NCBI RefSeq assembly: GCF_002927045.1
Contig: NZ_PRDW01000003.1
Span: forward strand, 62,001-126,000
Direction: 5' to 3'
Source of the DNA: Mycetohabitans endofungorum
Lineage (GTDB): Bacteria; Pseudomonadota; Gammaproteobacteria; Burkholderiales; Burkholderiaceae
Length of the DNA: 64,000 bases
The notes under the pieces are model-generated. The model had not been told where the DNA came from. It did not search any database and worked only from the letters and a program-made list of their open reading frames with translations. Made by a program: the position numbers and the translations under genes. Below, piece by piece: positions 27,193-36,061 of this stretch. Positions within the stretch are counted from its first letter, which is position 1. The number at the start of each line of letters is the position of its first letter.

Positions 27193-28152
27193 ATGCCTTT
27201 TCCGCTTCATCCGAGCATTGGCTTCATCGGCGCCGGACGGCTCGCCCAAACCCTTGCAGCGGCGTGGCACCGACGCGGCTACCGGATTGCCGCGGTCGCG
27301 AGCCGCTCAAAAGAATCGTCCAGGCAACTTGCCGAGCGGGCAGGACAGTGCCAAATCGTCTCAGATCTGCAACATGTTATCGAGGCCGCGACGCTGGTCT
27401 TCGTGACGGTGCCAGATGATGTGATCGGCGCGGTGGCCACCCAGCTATGCTATTCCCCCGAGCGGGCCGACTCGTGCGCGCTCGTGCACTGTAGCGGCGC
27501 ATCCAGCGTCGACTTACTCGAGCCGGCCCGAGCCCAGGGCGTCTTGACGGGCGGCTTCCATCCGCTATACCTGTTCACCGGACAGGCGGCCGACGTGGAC
27601 CGGCTGGCGGGCTGCTCTATCACGATCGAAGCTCCGGCGCCGCTGGACGCCGCGCTGCGCACGCTCGTCGGCGCCCTGGACTGCGTACCACTGTCGATCC
27701 CGTCCGGTGCGCGAATGCTCTATCACGGCGCGGCAAGCTACGCGGCAAGCTTCGCGGTGGCGTCGCTGTACGAAAACGTCACACTTTGGAAACATATTGG
27801 ATTGGACGAGGACGCCGCACTGGCCGCATTGCTGCCCATGCTCGAGCGCACCCTGCAATCGGTGCGCGACAAGGGCCTGTCCGGCGCGATCGCTGGGCCA
27901 GTGTCGCGCGGCGACGTTTCAGTAATCCGCAGCCAGCTCGACACCTTAGCCGCATTGGGCGAAGATCACATGGCGCTCTATGCAATGCTCACGCGCAGAG
28001 TGGCCGCGCTGGCGCGCCGACGCTCGCCGGCACCGACCGGGCTCGACGCGATCGAAGCCACTGTCGAAGCAGCGCTGCAGCGTGGCATGGACACACCGGC
28101 GCCCGACGATAGCGCGGCGCAGCGATCCGGCCGCGTGCCACTGCGCCCTTGA
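27193..28152 (+). CDS. Rossmann-like and DUF2520 domain protein
   Basis: 319 residues. N-terminal NAD(P)-binding Rossmann fold (IGFIGAGRLAQTLAAAWHRRGYRIAAVASR, later LVFVTVPDDVI and HCSGASSVDLL), like pyrroline-5-carboxylate or 2-dehydropantoate reductases. The C-terminal helical domain is DUF2520 (FHPLYLFTG, ARMLYHGAASYAASFAVAS, ALSGAIAGPVSRGD-like). Substrate unknown. It precedes yggT by 57 bases and is probably in the same unit. In many proteobacteria a related oxidoreductase gene sits beside panE-like functions, but that does not define its role. Confidence 0.85.
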   Translation: MPFPLHPSIGFIGAGRLAQTLAAAWHRRGYRIAAVASRSKESSRQLAERAGQCQIVSDLQHVIEAATLVFVTVPDDVIGAVATQLCYSPERADSCALVHCSGASSVDLLEPARAQGVLTGGFHPLYLFTGQAADVDRLAGCSITIEAPAPLDAALRTLVGALDCVPLSIPSGARMLYHGAASYAASFAVASLYENVTLWKHIGLDEDAALAALLPMLERTLQSVRDKGLSGAIAGPVSRGDVSVIRSQLDTLAALGEDHMALYAMLTRRVAALARRRSPAPTGLDAIEATVEAALQRGMDTPAPDDSAAQRSGRVPLRP

Positions 28153-28209
28153 CACGTCGCGTCCGGTACCTTACAACTCGTCGGCTGCGCCACTCGAAGG
28201 GAAAACAAG

Positions 28210-28773
28210 ATGTTCGGGGATATTGCCCGCTTTCTGCTCAATACGATTTTCACGTTGTTCGGTGCCGCGCTGCTGCTACGCGCGTGGTTGCACGTGGTCA
28301 GGCTCACGCCGTACAACCCGGTGTCGCAAGGCATCTTCCAGGCAACCAACTGGCTCGTGCTGCCGTTGCGCCGGGTCATTCCGGCCGCGCGTGGCATCGA
28401 CTGGACGAGCCTGTTCGCCGCCTGGCTCACCGCGATCGTGTTCATTATCCTGATGGTGGCCGTCTCCGGTGGTGACCCAGCCTCGCTGTTGCCCGCTGGA
28501 TTCGTCATCGCGCTGTTGACGATGGTCAAGTGGGCGTTGAACCTGACGATCTGGCTGACGCTGATCATGGCGCTGCTCTCGTGGGTCAACCCGCGCTCCC
28601 CGGCGATGGCGATCCTGCTGCAATTGACCGCGCCGTTGCTGAACCCGCTGCGCCGCGTGGTGCCAACGCTCGGCGGCATCGACCTGTCGCCGTTGGTGCT
28701 GCTCGTGATCGTCGAGGTATTATTGATGATCGTCACACGCATCACCGTGTCGGTGACGATGTTCGGATTTTGA
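28210..28773 (+). CDS. YggT family integral membrane protein
   Basis: 187 residues made of two YggT repeats. Each has two membrane helices and the landmark RVIPAARGIDW in the first and RVVPTLGGIDLSPLVLLV in the second. 'NPVSQGIFQATNWLVLPLRRVIP' and 'NPRSPAMAILLQLTAPLLNPLRRVVP' mark the tandem. YggT proteins are linked to osmotic tolerance and to cell division sites in some bacteria; the precise role is open. The ribosome site is weak. Intact. Confidence 0.88.
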   Translation: MFGDIARFLLNTIFTLFGAALLLRAWLHVVRLTPYNPVSQGIFQATNWLVLPLRRVIPAARGIDWTSLFAAWLTAIVFIILMVAVSGGDPASLLPAGFVIALLTMVKWALNLTIWLTLIMALLSWVNPRSPAMAILLQLTAPLLNPLRRVVPTLGGIDLSPLVLLVIVEVLLMIVTRITVSVTMFGF

Positions 28774-29170
28774 GCATGATGGGCGATACACGCGCACGCG
28801 GGTGGCTCCTCCGTGGAACTAGACGCGTCGCGGCCTCTATTGCGCATCGACGTTCAGCGTTCGCGCCACGGCTGACGCACCACGACCGACATAGCGAATG
28901 ACGTCAGTACTCTTGAAACCGAATCGAGCATTTAGAAAGCCTGTATGCGATTGACCGTGAGGCTAGTACAGGGCCCACGCGTGCCGCCGTGCTCACCGCC
29001 GGTACTGGCTATGACATGCCGTACGTTCCAGCCGGTGTAGTTGCATTGGTACAGCTCGGGCCTCCGTACCACAGCCCTAAAGCGGGGACATGCCACTCTA
29101 CCGACCCGGACAATTCATGTGCTCACGACACAGCTACGCCACCCCTCTCCCTAAACCGCAGAAAACCTTG
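28774..29170. other. Intergenic region upstream of tRNA-Gly
   Basis: Nearly 400 bases with no supported gene. An open frame from 28989 runs through the tRNA and is not taken as coding. Confidence 0.4.
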
Positions 29171-29176
29171 TAGAAT
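29171..29176 (+). promoter_or_regulatory. -10 box of tRNA-Gly promoter
   Basis: TAGAAT, ending 11 bases before the first tRNA base, is the right place for a short 5' leader. No convincing -35 box is seen at 29148-29153. Confidence 0.45.
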
Positions 29177-29186
29177 CATGCGTTCT

Positions 29187-29261
29187 GCGGGCGTCGTATA
29201 ATGGCTATTACCCCAGCTTCCCAAGCTGGAGACGTGGGTTCGATTCCCATCGCCCGCTCCA
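29187..29261 (+). tRNA. tRNA-Gly (anticodon CCC)
   Basis: A complete cloverleaf. The acceptor GCGGGCG pairs with CGCCCGC. The D arm lies around TATAATGGCTATTA. The anticodon stem CCAGC/GCTGG holds loop TTCCCAA with anticodon CCC, reading GGG. The T arm GTGGG TTCGATT CCCAT is canonical, and the discriminator T and 3' CCA are encoded. Length 75 bases. Confidence 0.95.
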
Positions 29262-29776
29262 CCTCCCAGTACGCCGCCCACCCTGCCATAAGGCAGACAC
29301 CTACCGCTTCGGCGAAGCCGCTTTCCAGCTCCTGCCCCCTCCTCCCTCTTGATCGCTCGCACCAGAGCTTTGTTGCCGACCAGGGTGACCAGCGGTATCG
29401 GGTTGGAGCGGTCGGCAAATGAAGCACCGTCGTCTTGCGCTCGACGGGCACATGCTCGAGCGCTTTGCGCGACACGAGCCACATAACCTTGTCCGCCGCG
29501 CCGCAAACCGATTGCAGCATGGTGAACGCCAGCGGGTTCATTCGTGCACCATCGGCTTGTGCCTATATGGATTAAGGCTGTCGGCCAGCGTTGCCACCCC
29601 GACCGCGCGCCGAAACGCCAGGCGCACGCATCGCGCCCGCCGGTGTCGCGGACAAGAACTGTCCGGTTGACGGGATAGCCAAACCAGGCCACAATCCACG
29701 CTCTTCGCGGAATTTGTACTTTCGTCGGAATGACCGGGACCATGCGTTCATACCGCATCGCCCACTCGAAGACACC
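29262..29776. other. Stretch between tRNA-Gly and terminator, unrecognised
   Basis: Several overlapping open frames exist on both strands, but none has a ribosome site and a family I recognise. On the minus strand the reading switches frames around 29540, with stop codons, which might mean a decayed gene. It lies directly 3' of a tRNA, a usual site for integrated elements, but I see no integrase or repeat of the tRNA end. Confidence 0.35.
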
Positions 29777-29807
29777 GAAAGCCGTTCAATATACGAACGG
29801 CTTTTTG
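29777..29807 (+). terminator. Rho-independent terminator
   Basis: AAGCCGTTC (29779-29787), loop AATATAC, GAACGGCTT (29795-29803), then a run of T. A nine-pair stem. An A-rich left side makes it able to stop transcription from either direction. It separates tRNA-Gly from trmB. Confidence 0.85.
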
Positions 29808-29875
29808 CTTATCAGCCGCATGCCGACCCGACGACGCACGTGCCGCGCCGGACGGCCTGCCGCAAACGCTGCACG

Positions 29876-30664
29876 ATGACTCACGACCCTTCCGATCGCC
29901 ACAACGACGCGGCCGCGGACAAACGCGCCGACACTGAAGCCCAAGCGGACAGCGACCACGGCGCGACACCCGCCGCCGCTACAACCCCGCCGCTGCGCCG
30001 CATCCGCAGCTTCGTGACTCGAGCGGGACGTTTATCCAACGCCCAGCAACGGGCGCTGGACGAACTGGGTCCGCGATTTAAGCTGCCCTATACCGGCGTG
30101 CCGCTCGACTGGGAGGCGACCTTTGGTCGTAATGCGCCGCGCGTGCTCGAGATCGGCTTTGGCATGGGCACGACAACCGCCGATATCGCCGCACAGCGGC
30201 CAGGCGACGACTTTCTCGGCATTGAGGTTCACGAGCCCGGCGTCGGGGCGTTGCTGAAGCTGATCGGGGAAAGACAAGTAAACAATATCCGCGTGATTCA
30301 GCACGACGCGGTCGAGGTCATCGAGCATATGCTGGCCGAGGATAGCGTGGATGGCGTACACATCTTCTTCCCCGACCCATGGCACAAGGCGCGTCACCAC
30401 AAGCGCCGGCTAATCCAGCCGCCATTCGTCAAGCTGCTCGCATCGCGGCTGCGCGCCGGCGGCTATTTGCATCTGGCGACAGACTGGCAGAACTACGCGG
30501 AGCAGATGCTTGACGTACTGCGCGCGGAACCGGCGCTCACCAATGCGTCGGACGAGGCAAGCGGCTATGCGCCGCGCCCCGATTATCGTCCAGTGACAAA
30601 ATTCGAGCGACGCGGGCTACGGCTTGGCCACGGCGTATGGGATCTGCTATTCACGAAGCGTTGA
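29876..30664 (+). CDS. trmB: tRNA (guanine-N7-)-methyltransferase
   Basis: 262 residues. Methyltransferase domain: [15 protein letters not shown] (SAM binding), [15 protein letters not shown], and the TrmB signature [22 protein letters not shown], then [14 protein letters not shown]. It methylates G46 in the variable loop of tRNAs. The first ~45 residues are a charged, probably disordered tail. The ATG at 29876 is used because sequence upstream contains the terminator. A shorter start downstream cannot be excluded. The gene is convergent with uppP. Confidence 0.93.
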   Translation: MTHDPSDRHNDAAADKRADTEAQADSDHGATPAAATTPPLRRIRSFVTRAGRLSNAQQRALDELGPRFKLPYTGVPLDWEATFGRNAPRVLEIGFGMGTTTADIAAQRPGDDFLGIEVHEPGVGALLKLIGERQVNNIRVIQHDAVEVIEHMLAEDSVDGVHIFFPDPWHKARHHKRRLIQPPFVKLLASRLRAGGYLHLATDWQNYAEQMLDVLRAEPALTNASDEASGYAPRPDYRPVTKFERRGLRLGHGVWDLLFTKR

Positions 30665-30674
30665 ACACCGCGGG

Positions 30675-31517
30675 TCAGTGGCTGAACGTGACGCCCGCCA
30701 GATAGCTAGCGACCAACACCAGCAGTCCAAAGCCAATCCGATACCACGCAAACACAGTAAAGTCATGCGTCGCAATGTAGCGTAACAGCCAGCGCACGCA
30801 CGCGAATGCGCTGACGAACGCGGTCACGAAGCCGACCGTGAACGGACCAATGTCCGATACGCTCAGCGCGTCGCGCGCCTTGACCAGCTCATACACAGTG
30901 GCGCCGAGAATCAACGGGATGGCGAGGAAGAACGAAAACTCGGTCGCGACACGCCGCTCCAGGCCGGTGAGCAGTCCTCCCACGATCGTCGCGCCCGAGC
31001 GTGACGTGCCGGGGATCAGTGCGAAGCATTGCGCAAGCCCGACTTTCAGTGCATCGACGACGGTCAACTCATCGATCGATTGCACACGGGCAACATACGC
31101 GGCGCCATCGCGACGGCGATGCGCCGCCTCCACCCACAGCAGGATGATGCCGCCGACGATCAGCGCGACCGCCACCGGCACCGGCGAAAACAGCAGCGCC
31201 TTGATAGGCTTCTCAAACAGCAGCCCCATCACGACCGCGGGAAGACAGGCGACGATCACGTTGAGCGCAAAACGCCGGGCTGGCGGCTCGGTGGCCAGGC
31301 CCCGCACGACTTGGCCAATACGCTCGCGATATTCCCAGCATACCGCAAGGATGGCGCCGAACTGGATCGCAACGTCGAAGACCTTGCTGCCGTCGCCGGT
31401 GAAATCGATTAATTCTCCTATCAGAATCAAATGTCCTGTACTGGATACAGGAAGGAATTCCGTCAAGCCTTCCACCAGGCCAAGCACCAGCGCCTTAAGC
31501 AACAGCAGCAGATCCAT
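30675..31517 (-). CDS. uppP: Undecaprenyl-diphosphatase (BacA type)
   Basis: 280 residues, eight membrane helices. Active-site motifs are [19 protein letters not shown] near the N-terminus (E and Ser/His residues) and [12 protein letters not shown] in the middle. It recycles undecaprenyl pyrophosphate to the monophosphate carrier for peptidoglycan and O-antigen; over-production gives bacitracin resistance. Full length. Its carrier product is shared by the polyprenyl-phosphate transferases encoded farther right. Confidence 0.95.
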   Translation of the reverse strand: MDLLLLLKALVLGLVEGLTEFLPVSSTGHLILIGELIDFTGDGSKVFDVAIQFGAILAVCWEYRERIGQVVRGLATEPPARRFALNVIVACLPAVVMGLLFEKPIKALLFSPVPVAVALIVGGIILLWVEAAHRRRDGAAYVARVQSIDELTVVDALKVGLAQCFALIPGTSRSGATIVGGLLTGLERRVATEFSFFLAIPLILGATVYELVKARDALSVSDIGPFTVGFVTAFVSAFACVRWLLRYIATHDFTVFAWYRIGFGLLVLVASYLAGVTFSH

Positions 31518-31570
31518 CCCATCGTCCTTTGAAGAAGCAACCTGAGCCGGGGCGGCGGCGCGCGACGCCC

Positions 31571-32173
31571 CTACTTCTCGACGATCTGCACGCGTATGCC
31601 ATCGGAAAGAATTGTAATTGTACCGGGTTCATATTGCTGTCCGGCAAATTGCAGTTGTTCAGGCTTGAACGTGTAGACCGGGTAGTCAGCCAGCAACTGG
31701 GCCACGGCAATCGATGCAGCAGCATGGATTTGTTGCGCGTACGGTGCCGCATCGCCGCCGACGTCGATCTGCTCAACATTCGGATTGCGCAGCACGACCG
31801 AGCGGCTAGGCGCATCGTACGCCAGTTCGCTGGACAAGCTCACGACACTATTCACCGGATGCCCCAGCAACGGACTGGCCAAGTGCGCGTCGACCGTGAC
31901 CACGACGCGGTTGGCGTCCGCGCGCAATGCGACGACAGGACTGGCCAGCGTCAGGTCCAGTAATGGTCCAACGCTGCGCTGATACGGAAACTTGCGTTCG
32001 ATCGCACGCTGCGCCTGCCGCTGAGAAAACGTGTAATGATCAGGTACGAACGGGAAAATTCCGGCGTGCGCGACACCGGGCGCCACGGCCATCGTCACCA
32101 CCACGCCAAGCGCCGCGATCAACGACAGCGCGACCGCTGCCCGCACCAGTGCGCGGGCCACCGTTTCAATCAT
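31571..32173 (-). CDS. DUF1439 domain protein, exported
   Basis: 200 residues from the ATG at 32173, preceded by GAGGAG; an upstream GTG at 32206 is less likely. A long hydrophobic N-terminus ([30 protein letters not shown]) is a signal peptide or anchor. The domain after it carries the DUF1439 pattern [31 protein letters not shown] and [12 protein letters not shown]. Members are periplasmic or lipid-binding-like beta-rich proteins of unknown role. No lipobox cysteine is seen. Its start lies within the end of the YeeE remnant. Confidence 0.8.
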   Translation of the reverse strand: MIETVARALVRAAVALSLIAALGVVVTMAVAPGVAHAGIFPFVPDHYTFSQRQAQRAIERKFPYQRSVGPLLDLTLASPVVALRADANRVVVTVDAHLASPLLGHPVNSVVSLSSELAYDAPSRSVVLRNPNVEQIDVGGDAAPYAQQIHAAASIAVAQLLADYPVYTFKPEQLQFAGQQYEPGTITILSDGIRVQIVEK

Positions 32174-32487
32174 GCCATGCTCCTCTTTCGGCTCGCACGC
32201 AACCACCCGAATATCGCCGCGAGATAATCTCGAAGACTGCCATGCTGGCCATCATCGCCGCCACGAAACCCGTCGCCTTCGGATAGCCGGCACCGAGCGT
32301 CACAAGCGCAGGCCCCGGACAGAAACCCGTCAAGCGCCAGCCGATGCCGAACGCGGCACTGCCCAGCACCAGCCGCGGCGTCACCGCGTGGCTTGCCGGC
32401 AACTACAGGGACGACTCGAGCAACGAGCAAGCACGCCGCTTGGAAGGCGGGCGCGCTCACGGCAACCGCGACCGCCATCACGCTGCT
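32166..32487 (-). pseudogene. YeeE/YedE (DUF6691) sulfur-transport membrane protein remnant
   Basis: Two pieces in different frames. First, SSVMAVAVAVSAPAFQAACLL (from about 32486) corresponds to a middle helix of the short YeeE proteins. After a frame change come TPRLVLGSAAFGIGWRLTGFCPGPALVTLGAG and FVAAMMASMAVFEII to the stop at 32166. The GFCPGPA motif is the hallmark cysteine helix of this thiosulfate/sulfur-import family. The N-terminal half is absent and joins directly to the truncated regulator upstream. Confidence 0.82.
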
Positions 32488-32491
32488 CATA

Positions 32492-32704
32492 TCACACGGC
32501 CATGATCGCGCGCGGGCTCGCCACCAAATAGAAAATGTTCTTGCCTTCGCGGCGGGTCGCCACCAGCCTGTTGTCCCACAGCATACCCAGCTGCTGCGAA
32601 AGCGTCGGCTGTCGGATGCCCAACTCCGCTTGCAGCGCGCCAACCGACAATTCCCTCTGAGGCAACCGGCACATCAGCATATACTGTTGACACGCGTTTC
32701 GCAC
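32492..32704 (-). pseudogene. ArsR-family (BigR-like) regulator remnant
   Basis: The recognition helix part of an ArsR winged-helix protein is clear: RELSVGALQAELGIRQPTLSQQLGMLWDNRLVATRREGKNIFYLVASP. The N-terminal helix and its sensor cysteine are lost or frame-shifted, and the C-terminal helix ends early at IMAV-stop. Intact relatives (BigR/SqrR type) sense reactive sulfur and control yeeE/yedE genes. Here the loss of both ends and the abutting YeeE fragment point to one deletion that removed the join of the two genes. Confidence 0.78.
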
Positions 32705-32770
32705 ACGCCGCTGAACGCTCCACTACGGCTCGGGTGCCGCATTCAACGATGCGCTGGCGCAACGCCCCCG

Positions 32771-33043
32771 TTACGCCGCGGGGACGGTCAGTTGCTCGAT
32801 CTGCGTCAGCCAATGCAGCGCATGGGCGCGGGAGCGTCCGCACATTTCCTCGGACGCCTGCAGGCCGCCGCAGCACCGCGGCCGGTCAGGTGTACCAAAA
32901 ATCCGGCAACGCATGTCCGCATCCAGCTGGACACAAGCCACGCCCGCGGGCTTACCGCCCGGCATGCCGGGAATCGGACTGGAAATGGATGGCGCGATGC
33001 AACAGGCACCGCAATTGGGACGGCAGTTCATGGGATCCGGCAA
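32771..33043 (-). CDS. YkgJ-family cysteine cluster protein
   Basis: 90 residues. Cysteine pattern [15 protein letters not shown]...[25 protein letters not shown]...EMCG matches the YkgJ zinc/iron-sulfur cluster family (CxxCGxCC near the start). Function unknown; most are small cytoplasmic proteins. The start may be the ATG at 33043 or the one four codons later. Intact, next to the BigR-YeeE scar. Confidence 0.85.
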   Translation of the reverse strand: MPDPMNCRPNCGACCIAPSISSPIPGMPGGKPAGVACVQLDADMRCRIFGTPDRPRCCGGLQASEEMCGRSRAHALHWLTQIEQLTVPAA

Positions 33044-33187
33044 TGGACGATCGGCTGCGCAGCCGACGCGCTGGAGCGGTACCGCACGCGCGGCCTATGA
33101 CACCAGGCTTGTCACAGGGACCTGCGAGATCAAGCCTGCCATAGGGGCCTGCGACGCGGGAACCGGCAACGCCATCAGAGGGTCGAG

Positions 33188-33193
33188 TATAAT
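33188..33193 (+). promoter_or_regulatory. -10 box before pcm
   Basis: A perfect TATAAT lies 42 bases before the pcm start. No clear -35 box is found 17 bases upstream. Confidence 0.4.
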
Positions 33194-33235
33194 TCTAAAA
33201 CGCTTACCTTCGTCGATTCGAACCGTCAAGACACC

Positions 33236-33889
33236 ATGAACATCGAGCAAGCACGCTTTAACATGATCGAACAGCAAATCCGCCCTTGGGAGGTGCTGGA
33301 CCAGGACGTGTTGAACCTGCTGGCGATCGTCAAGCGCGAGCATTTCGTGCCTGCTGCTTATCGCAACATTGCGTTCGCCGACCTTGAGGTGCCGCTGCCG
33401 GCGGGCCAGCACATGCTGTTGCCGAAGATCGAGGCGCGGGTGCTGCAGGAGCTGGCCGTGAAAAAGCACGAGGTGGTGCTGGAGATCGGTACCGGCTCCG
33501 GCTACATGGCGGCGCTGCTCGCGCATCGCGCGCGCTCGGTGCTGACACTAGACATTGTTCCAGAGCTGACGGAGCTGGCTCGGGCCAATCTGGCGGCGAA
33601 CGACGTGACCAATGCACAAGTTGAAACCGGCGACGGTTCCCGCGGCTGGCCCGCACAAGGGCCGTATGACGTCATCTGCGTATCGGGCGGGCTGCCGATG
33701 CTACCGCAAGCAATGCTAGAGCAATTGAAGATCGGCGGCCGGCTGGCGGCATTCGTCGGCGTAGCGCCGGTCATGCGCGCACAGATCATCACCCGTGTCA
33801 ACGACAAGCAATACCGGATCGCCGACATCTTCGAGACGTTCGTCGCTCCCCTCACCAACGCGGTCGAGCCACCTCACTTCAAGTTCTAA
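33236..33889 (+). CDS. pcm: Protein-L-isoaspartate O-methyltransferase family protein
   Basis: 217 residues. SAM-binding core LEIGTGSGYMAALLAH, LTLDIVPELTELARANL, and YDVICVSGGLPMLPQAMLEQLKIGGRLAAFVG. The start MNIEQARFNMIEQQIRPWEVLD matches the proteobacterial PIMT group. The classical enzyme repairs isoaspartyl residues; this branch is less tested. In Burkholderia relatives the neighbouring order is, as I recall, pcm, rhodanese, tolC, waaA. Here the first two and the last are kept. Confidence 0.9.
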   Translation: MNIEQARFNMIEQQIRPWEVLDQDVLNLLAIVKREHFVPAAYRNIAFADLEVPLPAGQHMLLPKIEARVLQELAVKKHEVVLEIGTGSGYMAALLAHRARSVLTLDIVPELTELARANLAANDVTNAQVETGDGSRGWPAQGPYDVICVSGGLPMLPQAMLEQLKIGGRLAAFVGVAPVMRAQIITRVNDKQYRIADIFETFVAPLTNAVEPPHFKF

Positions 33890-33892
33890 GCA

Positions 33893-34216
33893 ATGCAGAA
33901 TCTCACTGCTTCTGACCTCGCCGCCTGGCTTGCCGACTCCTCTCGTGCCGCGCCCGTGTTGCTCGACGTGCGCGAACCGTGGGAGGTATCGACAGCCCGG
34001 CTCGACGGTATCGTGCATATCCCGATGAAGGACATTCCGGCGCGCAGCGAAGAGCTTGATGACGACGCGCAGATTGTCTGCATCTGCCATCATGGCGCCC
34101 GCAGCGCGAACGTGGGCATGTTCCTCGAGGCGCGAGGCTTCAAGCACATCTATAACCTGCAAGGCGGTATCGATGCGTGGTCGCGGCAAGTCGATCCGTC
34201 GGTGCCGACGTACTGA
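33893..34216 (+). CDS. Rhodanese-like domain protein
   Basis: 107 residues, a single rhodanese domain: LLDVREPWEVSTARLDGIVHIPM, and the active loop beginning at the cysteine in VCICHHGARSANVGMFL. Single-domain rhodaneses carry persulfide sulfur. It starts three bases after pcm and is co-transcribed. Full length. The gene normally next to it appears to be lost. Confidence 0.9.
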   Translation: MQNLTASDLAAWLADSSRAAPVLLDVREPWEVSTARLDGIVHIPMKDIPARSEELDDDAQIVCICHHGARSANVGMFLEARGFKHIYNLQGGIDAWSRQVDPSVPTY

Positions 34217-34337
34217 ACTACCGCCAGCACACTCGCATCGACAATCGTAAGCTGTGGCCGGCCGTGCAGGAGAACAGGCCGATCAAGTTGGCCTCCTGCA
34301 TTCATTGTCTGGCACGATGATGGTCTGCGGGGCAGGG

Positions 34338-35411
34338 CTATTTCGGAACACCCCAACCGTTCACCGCGAAGAGGTACCGGTGTACGCGCGGGTCAATGTC
34401 CACGACGGTATCGACTTCGCGCTGGGGGAAACGCGTGACGATGTTCCCGGTCGCCTCCGTTACATGATGACTTTGTCCGGCAATTCTTTCAGTTAGTGCC
34501 GCTACGTATCGGTCGTACTGGTCCCTGAACGGTGCCCACTTTCCAACATCAGCCACGTCTTTTTCAAATGCCTCGACGCCTTTCTTCCATCTGTCGACTG
34601 CAGCGGGGCCGCCGTTTGTCACACAAACCTTTTTATAGGCCGTACATATAACGGCGATAACAGGCAGTGTTGGGGCATTTGTGCTTTCCGCCCATTTCAT
34701 AGAGCACACCATCCCTGGAATGGCTGCCTGTACGTCTTTGACGTCCTTTAGTTCTTCCGGCGACTTGCTGAGCAACTGACGGTATTGAAGATCCATCTGC
34801 TTTCGTAGTTCGGCGTGTGAAAGAGGTAGGGGATCAGATTTGGAGCGAGTTAGCCGGGGCAGCCGCTTTCGCAATGAAACCATTGAACTCGAACGCTCCA
34901 GTTTCTTCCATGTGCCCGCAGTCCAGTTCTGCATTCGCGTCGCATTAGCCTTGTCGCCATTCGATAATGAAGTCTTGTTGTCTTCTACTTCGGTAGACGA
35001 ACCATGGCTCCCCACCCGCCCGCGCTGCGCCGAAGTGGCAGAGCGCGACGTCAATGTTACCGTTGAGCCCGCATTCGTCTTACTCGATGACGACGTGGCA
35101 CGGATGCTACGAGGTGCTGGTGTCACATTAAAGCCCCATGCTACTGGTCTACCTTGCTTAATCTGTACGCCGTCTTCGTTGTTACCCTCATGTTTTGAAA
35201 GTACAGTATAGCCGTCCATCCGTGAGGTTTCTGGCCTAGTAAGGCATAGTTGCCCTAACGTCGCCAGACCATTCAGCCTACCGCTAGCGGCCGGTGTACT
35301 GGCACCAATGCTCGGTTTCTCCGGCTTACAACCTTTGCCGCTTTTCCCTGCTTTTTTGATAAAGGATAAAAGGGGTGTGAAACAACCGGTCATCTTCAAA
35401 TCGGCTGTCAT
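34338..35411 (-). CDS. Orphan 357-residue protein, candidate secreted effector
   Basis: The start at 35411 has AGGAGG five bases upstream. Residues 1-~185 are rich in Ser, Thr, Lys, Gly and Pro with few hydrophobics (PEKPSIGASTPAASGRLNG, SIRATSSSSKTNAGSTV), so mostly disordered. About residues 205-330 look folded and helical (LPLSHAELRKQMDLQYRQLL, AVDRWKKGVEAFEKDVADV, APFRDQYDRYVAALTERI). There is no Sec signal peptide or membrane helix. Codon use is visibly less GC-biased than in the neighbours. This combination is common among type III or IV effectors of host-associated bacteria. It sits alone, minus strand, between rhodanese and waaA. I recognise no family; the effector role is inference. 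Confidence 0.7.
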   Translation of the reverse strand: MTADLKMTGCFTPLLSFIKKAGKSGKGCKPEKPSIGASTPAASGRLNGLATLGQLCLTRPETSRMDGYTVLSKHEGNNEDGVQIKQGRPVAWGFNVTPAPRSIRATSSSSKTNAGSTVTLTSRSATSAQRGRVGSHGSSTEVEDNKTSLSNGDKANATRMQNWTAGTWKKLERSSSMVSLRKRLPRLTRSKSDPLPLSHAELRKQMDLQYRQLLSKSPEELKDVKDVQAAIPGMVCSMKWAESTNAPTLPVIAVICTAYKKVCVTNGGPAAVDRWKKGVEAFEKDVADVGKWAPFRDQYDRYVAALTERIAGQSHHVTEATGNIVTRFPQREVDTVVDIDPRVHRYLFAVNGWGVPK

Positions 35412-35860
35412 AAAGACCTCCTCGGCGCACCACGCCGTCACGCTGTATGACTTCCATCGAGCGTTGGAAGAAATCCGCCGTGCAGCGAATTGGCTTGCAC
35501 TATTGCACCATACTCGCACTACACTGAGTTGACGAGAACAACACGAATCCTTCATATAACGAGCGCAGCCAGCAGATATGGAGACGTGCACTCATTTTTA
35601 TATCCGCCACATTCGATATAATTTTTGCCAACGCTTCTCCGGTAACATTCGTTGCGCTTGGCCGGCACGCTGCGATAAGACTACATTGCTCGTCGCATGA
35701 CAGCATGGCAATGTAAACAAGCACCGTTGCAACATCGCCAATTAGGAAACTTAAGCGTCATTTTGATGAAGCGACAGGCTACCTGCTTTAACGTACATTG
35801 ACGTAGACTGCAAATGCGTATCGGACCATCGCCCATCATTGTGATGTACAACTGACGCTG
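35412..35860. other. A/T-richer upstream region of the candidate effector gene
   Basis: About 450 bases with A/T content clearly above the surroundings. No gene is supported. A TATAAT at 35617-35622 (plus strand) is isolated. I found no TTCG-N16-TTCG (hrp box-like) element at a correct distance from the effector start. Together with the effector gene it looks like acquired DNA. Confidence 0.4.
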
Positions 35861-35871
35861 CGCTTTACCAA

Positions 35872-36060
35872 CACAGGATCGCGCAGGAGTTGAGCGATCT
35901 GTCGGCCCCTGCCATCACGAAGTCCGACCTGCGAATCATCGACAAGGCGGATCTCGCGCCGATGGCTAGCGTATCGCTCGACGCGATGACATTGGGCTCC
36001 CGCAACATTCGCGATAACGAAACTGAACGAGCACAGCGGACTGAACGAGGTTCCCCCTTT
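35872..36060 (+). pseudogene. UreG-like GTPase C-terminal fragment
   Basis: The frame reads ALSAPAITKSDL-like sequence: LSAPAITKSDLRIIDKADLAPMASVSLDAMTLGSRNIR. Urease accessory GTPase UreG has GPGITKSDLLVINKTDLAP and then a similar LxVM...R stretch, including the NKxD-type base-recognition motif (here DKAD). Nothing of the P-loop or metal site precedes it, so it is a fragment. No other urease gene is in the window. Confidence 0.5.
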
Positions 36061-36061
36061 A

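Noticed and set aside
29187-29875. Integrated element at tRNA-Gly
   Set aside because: No integrase gene and no second copy of the tRNA 3' end were found downstream.
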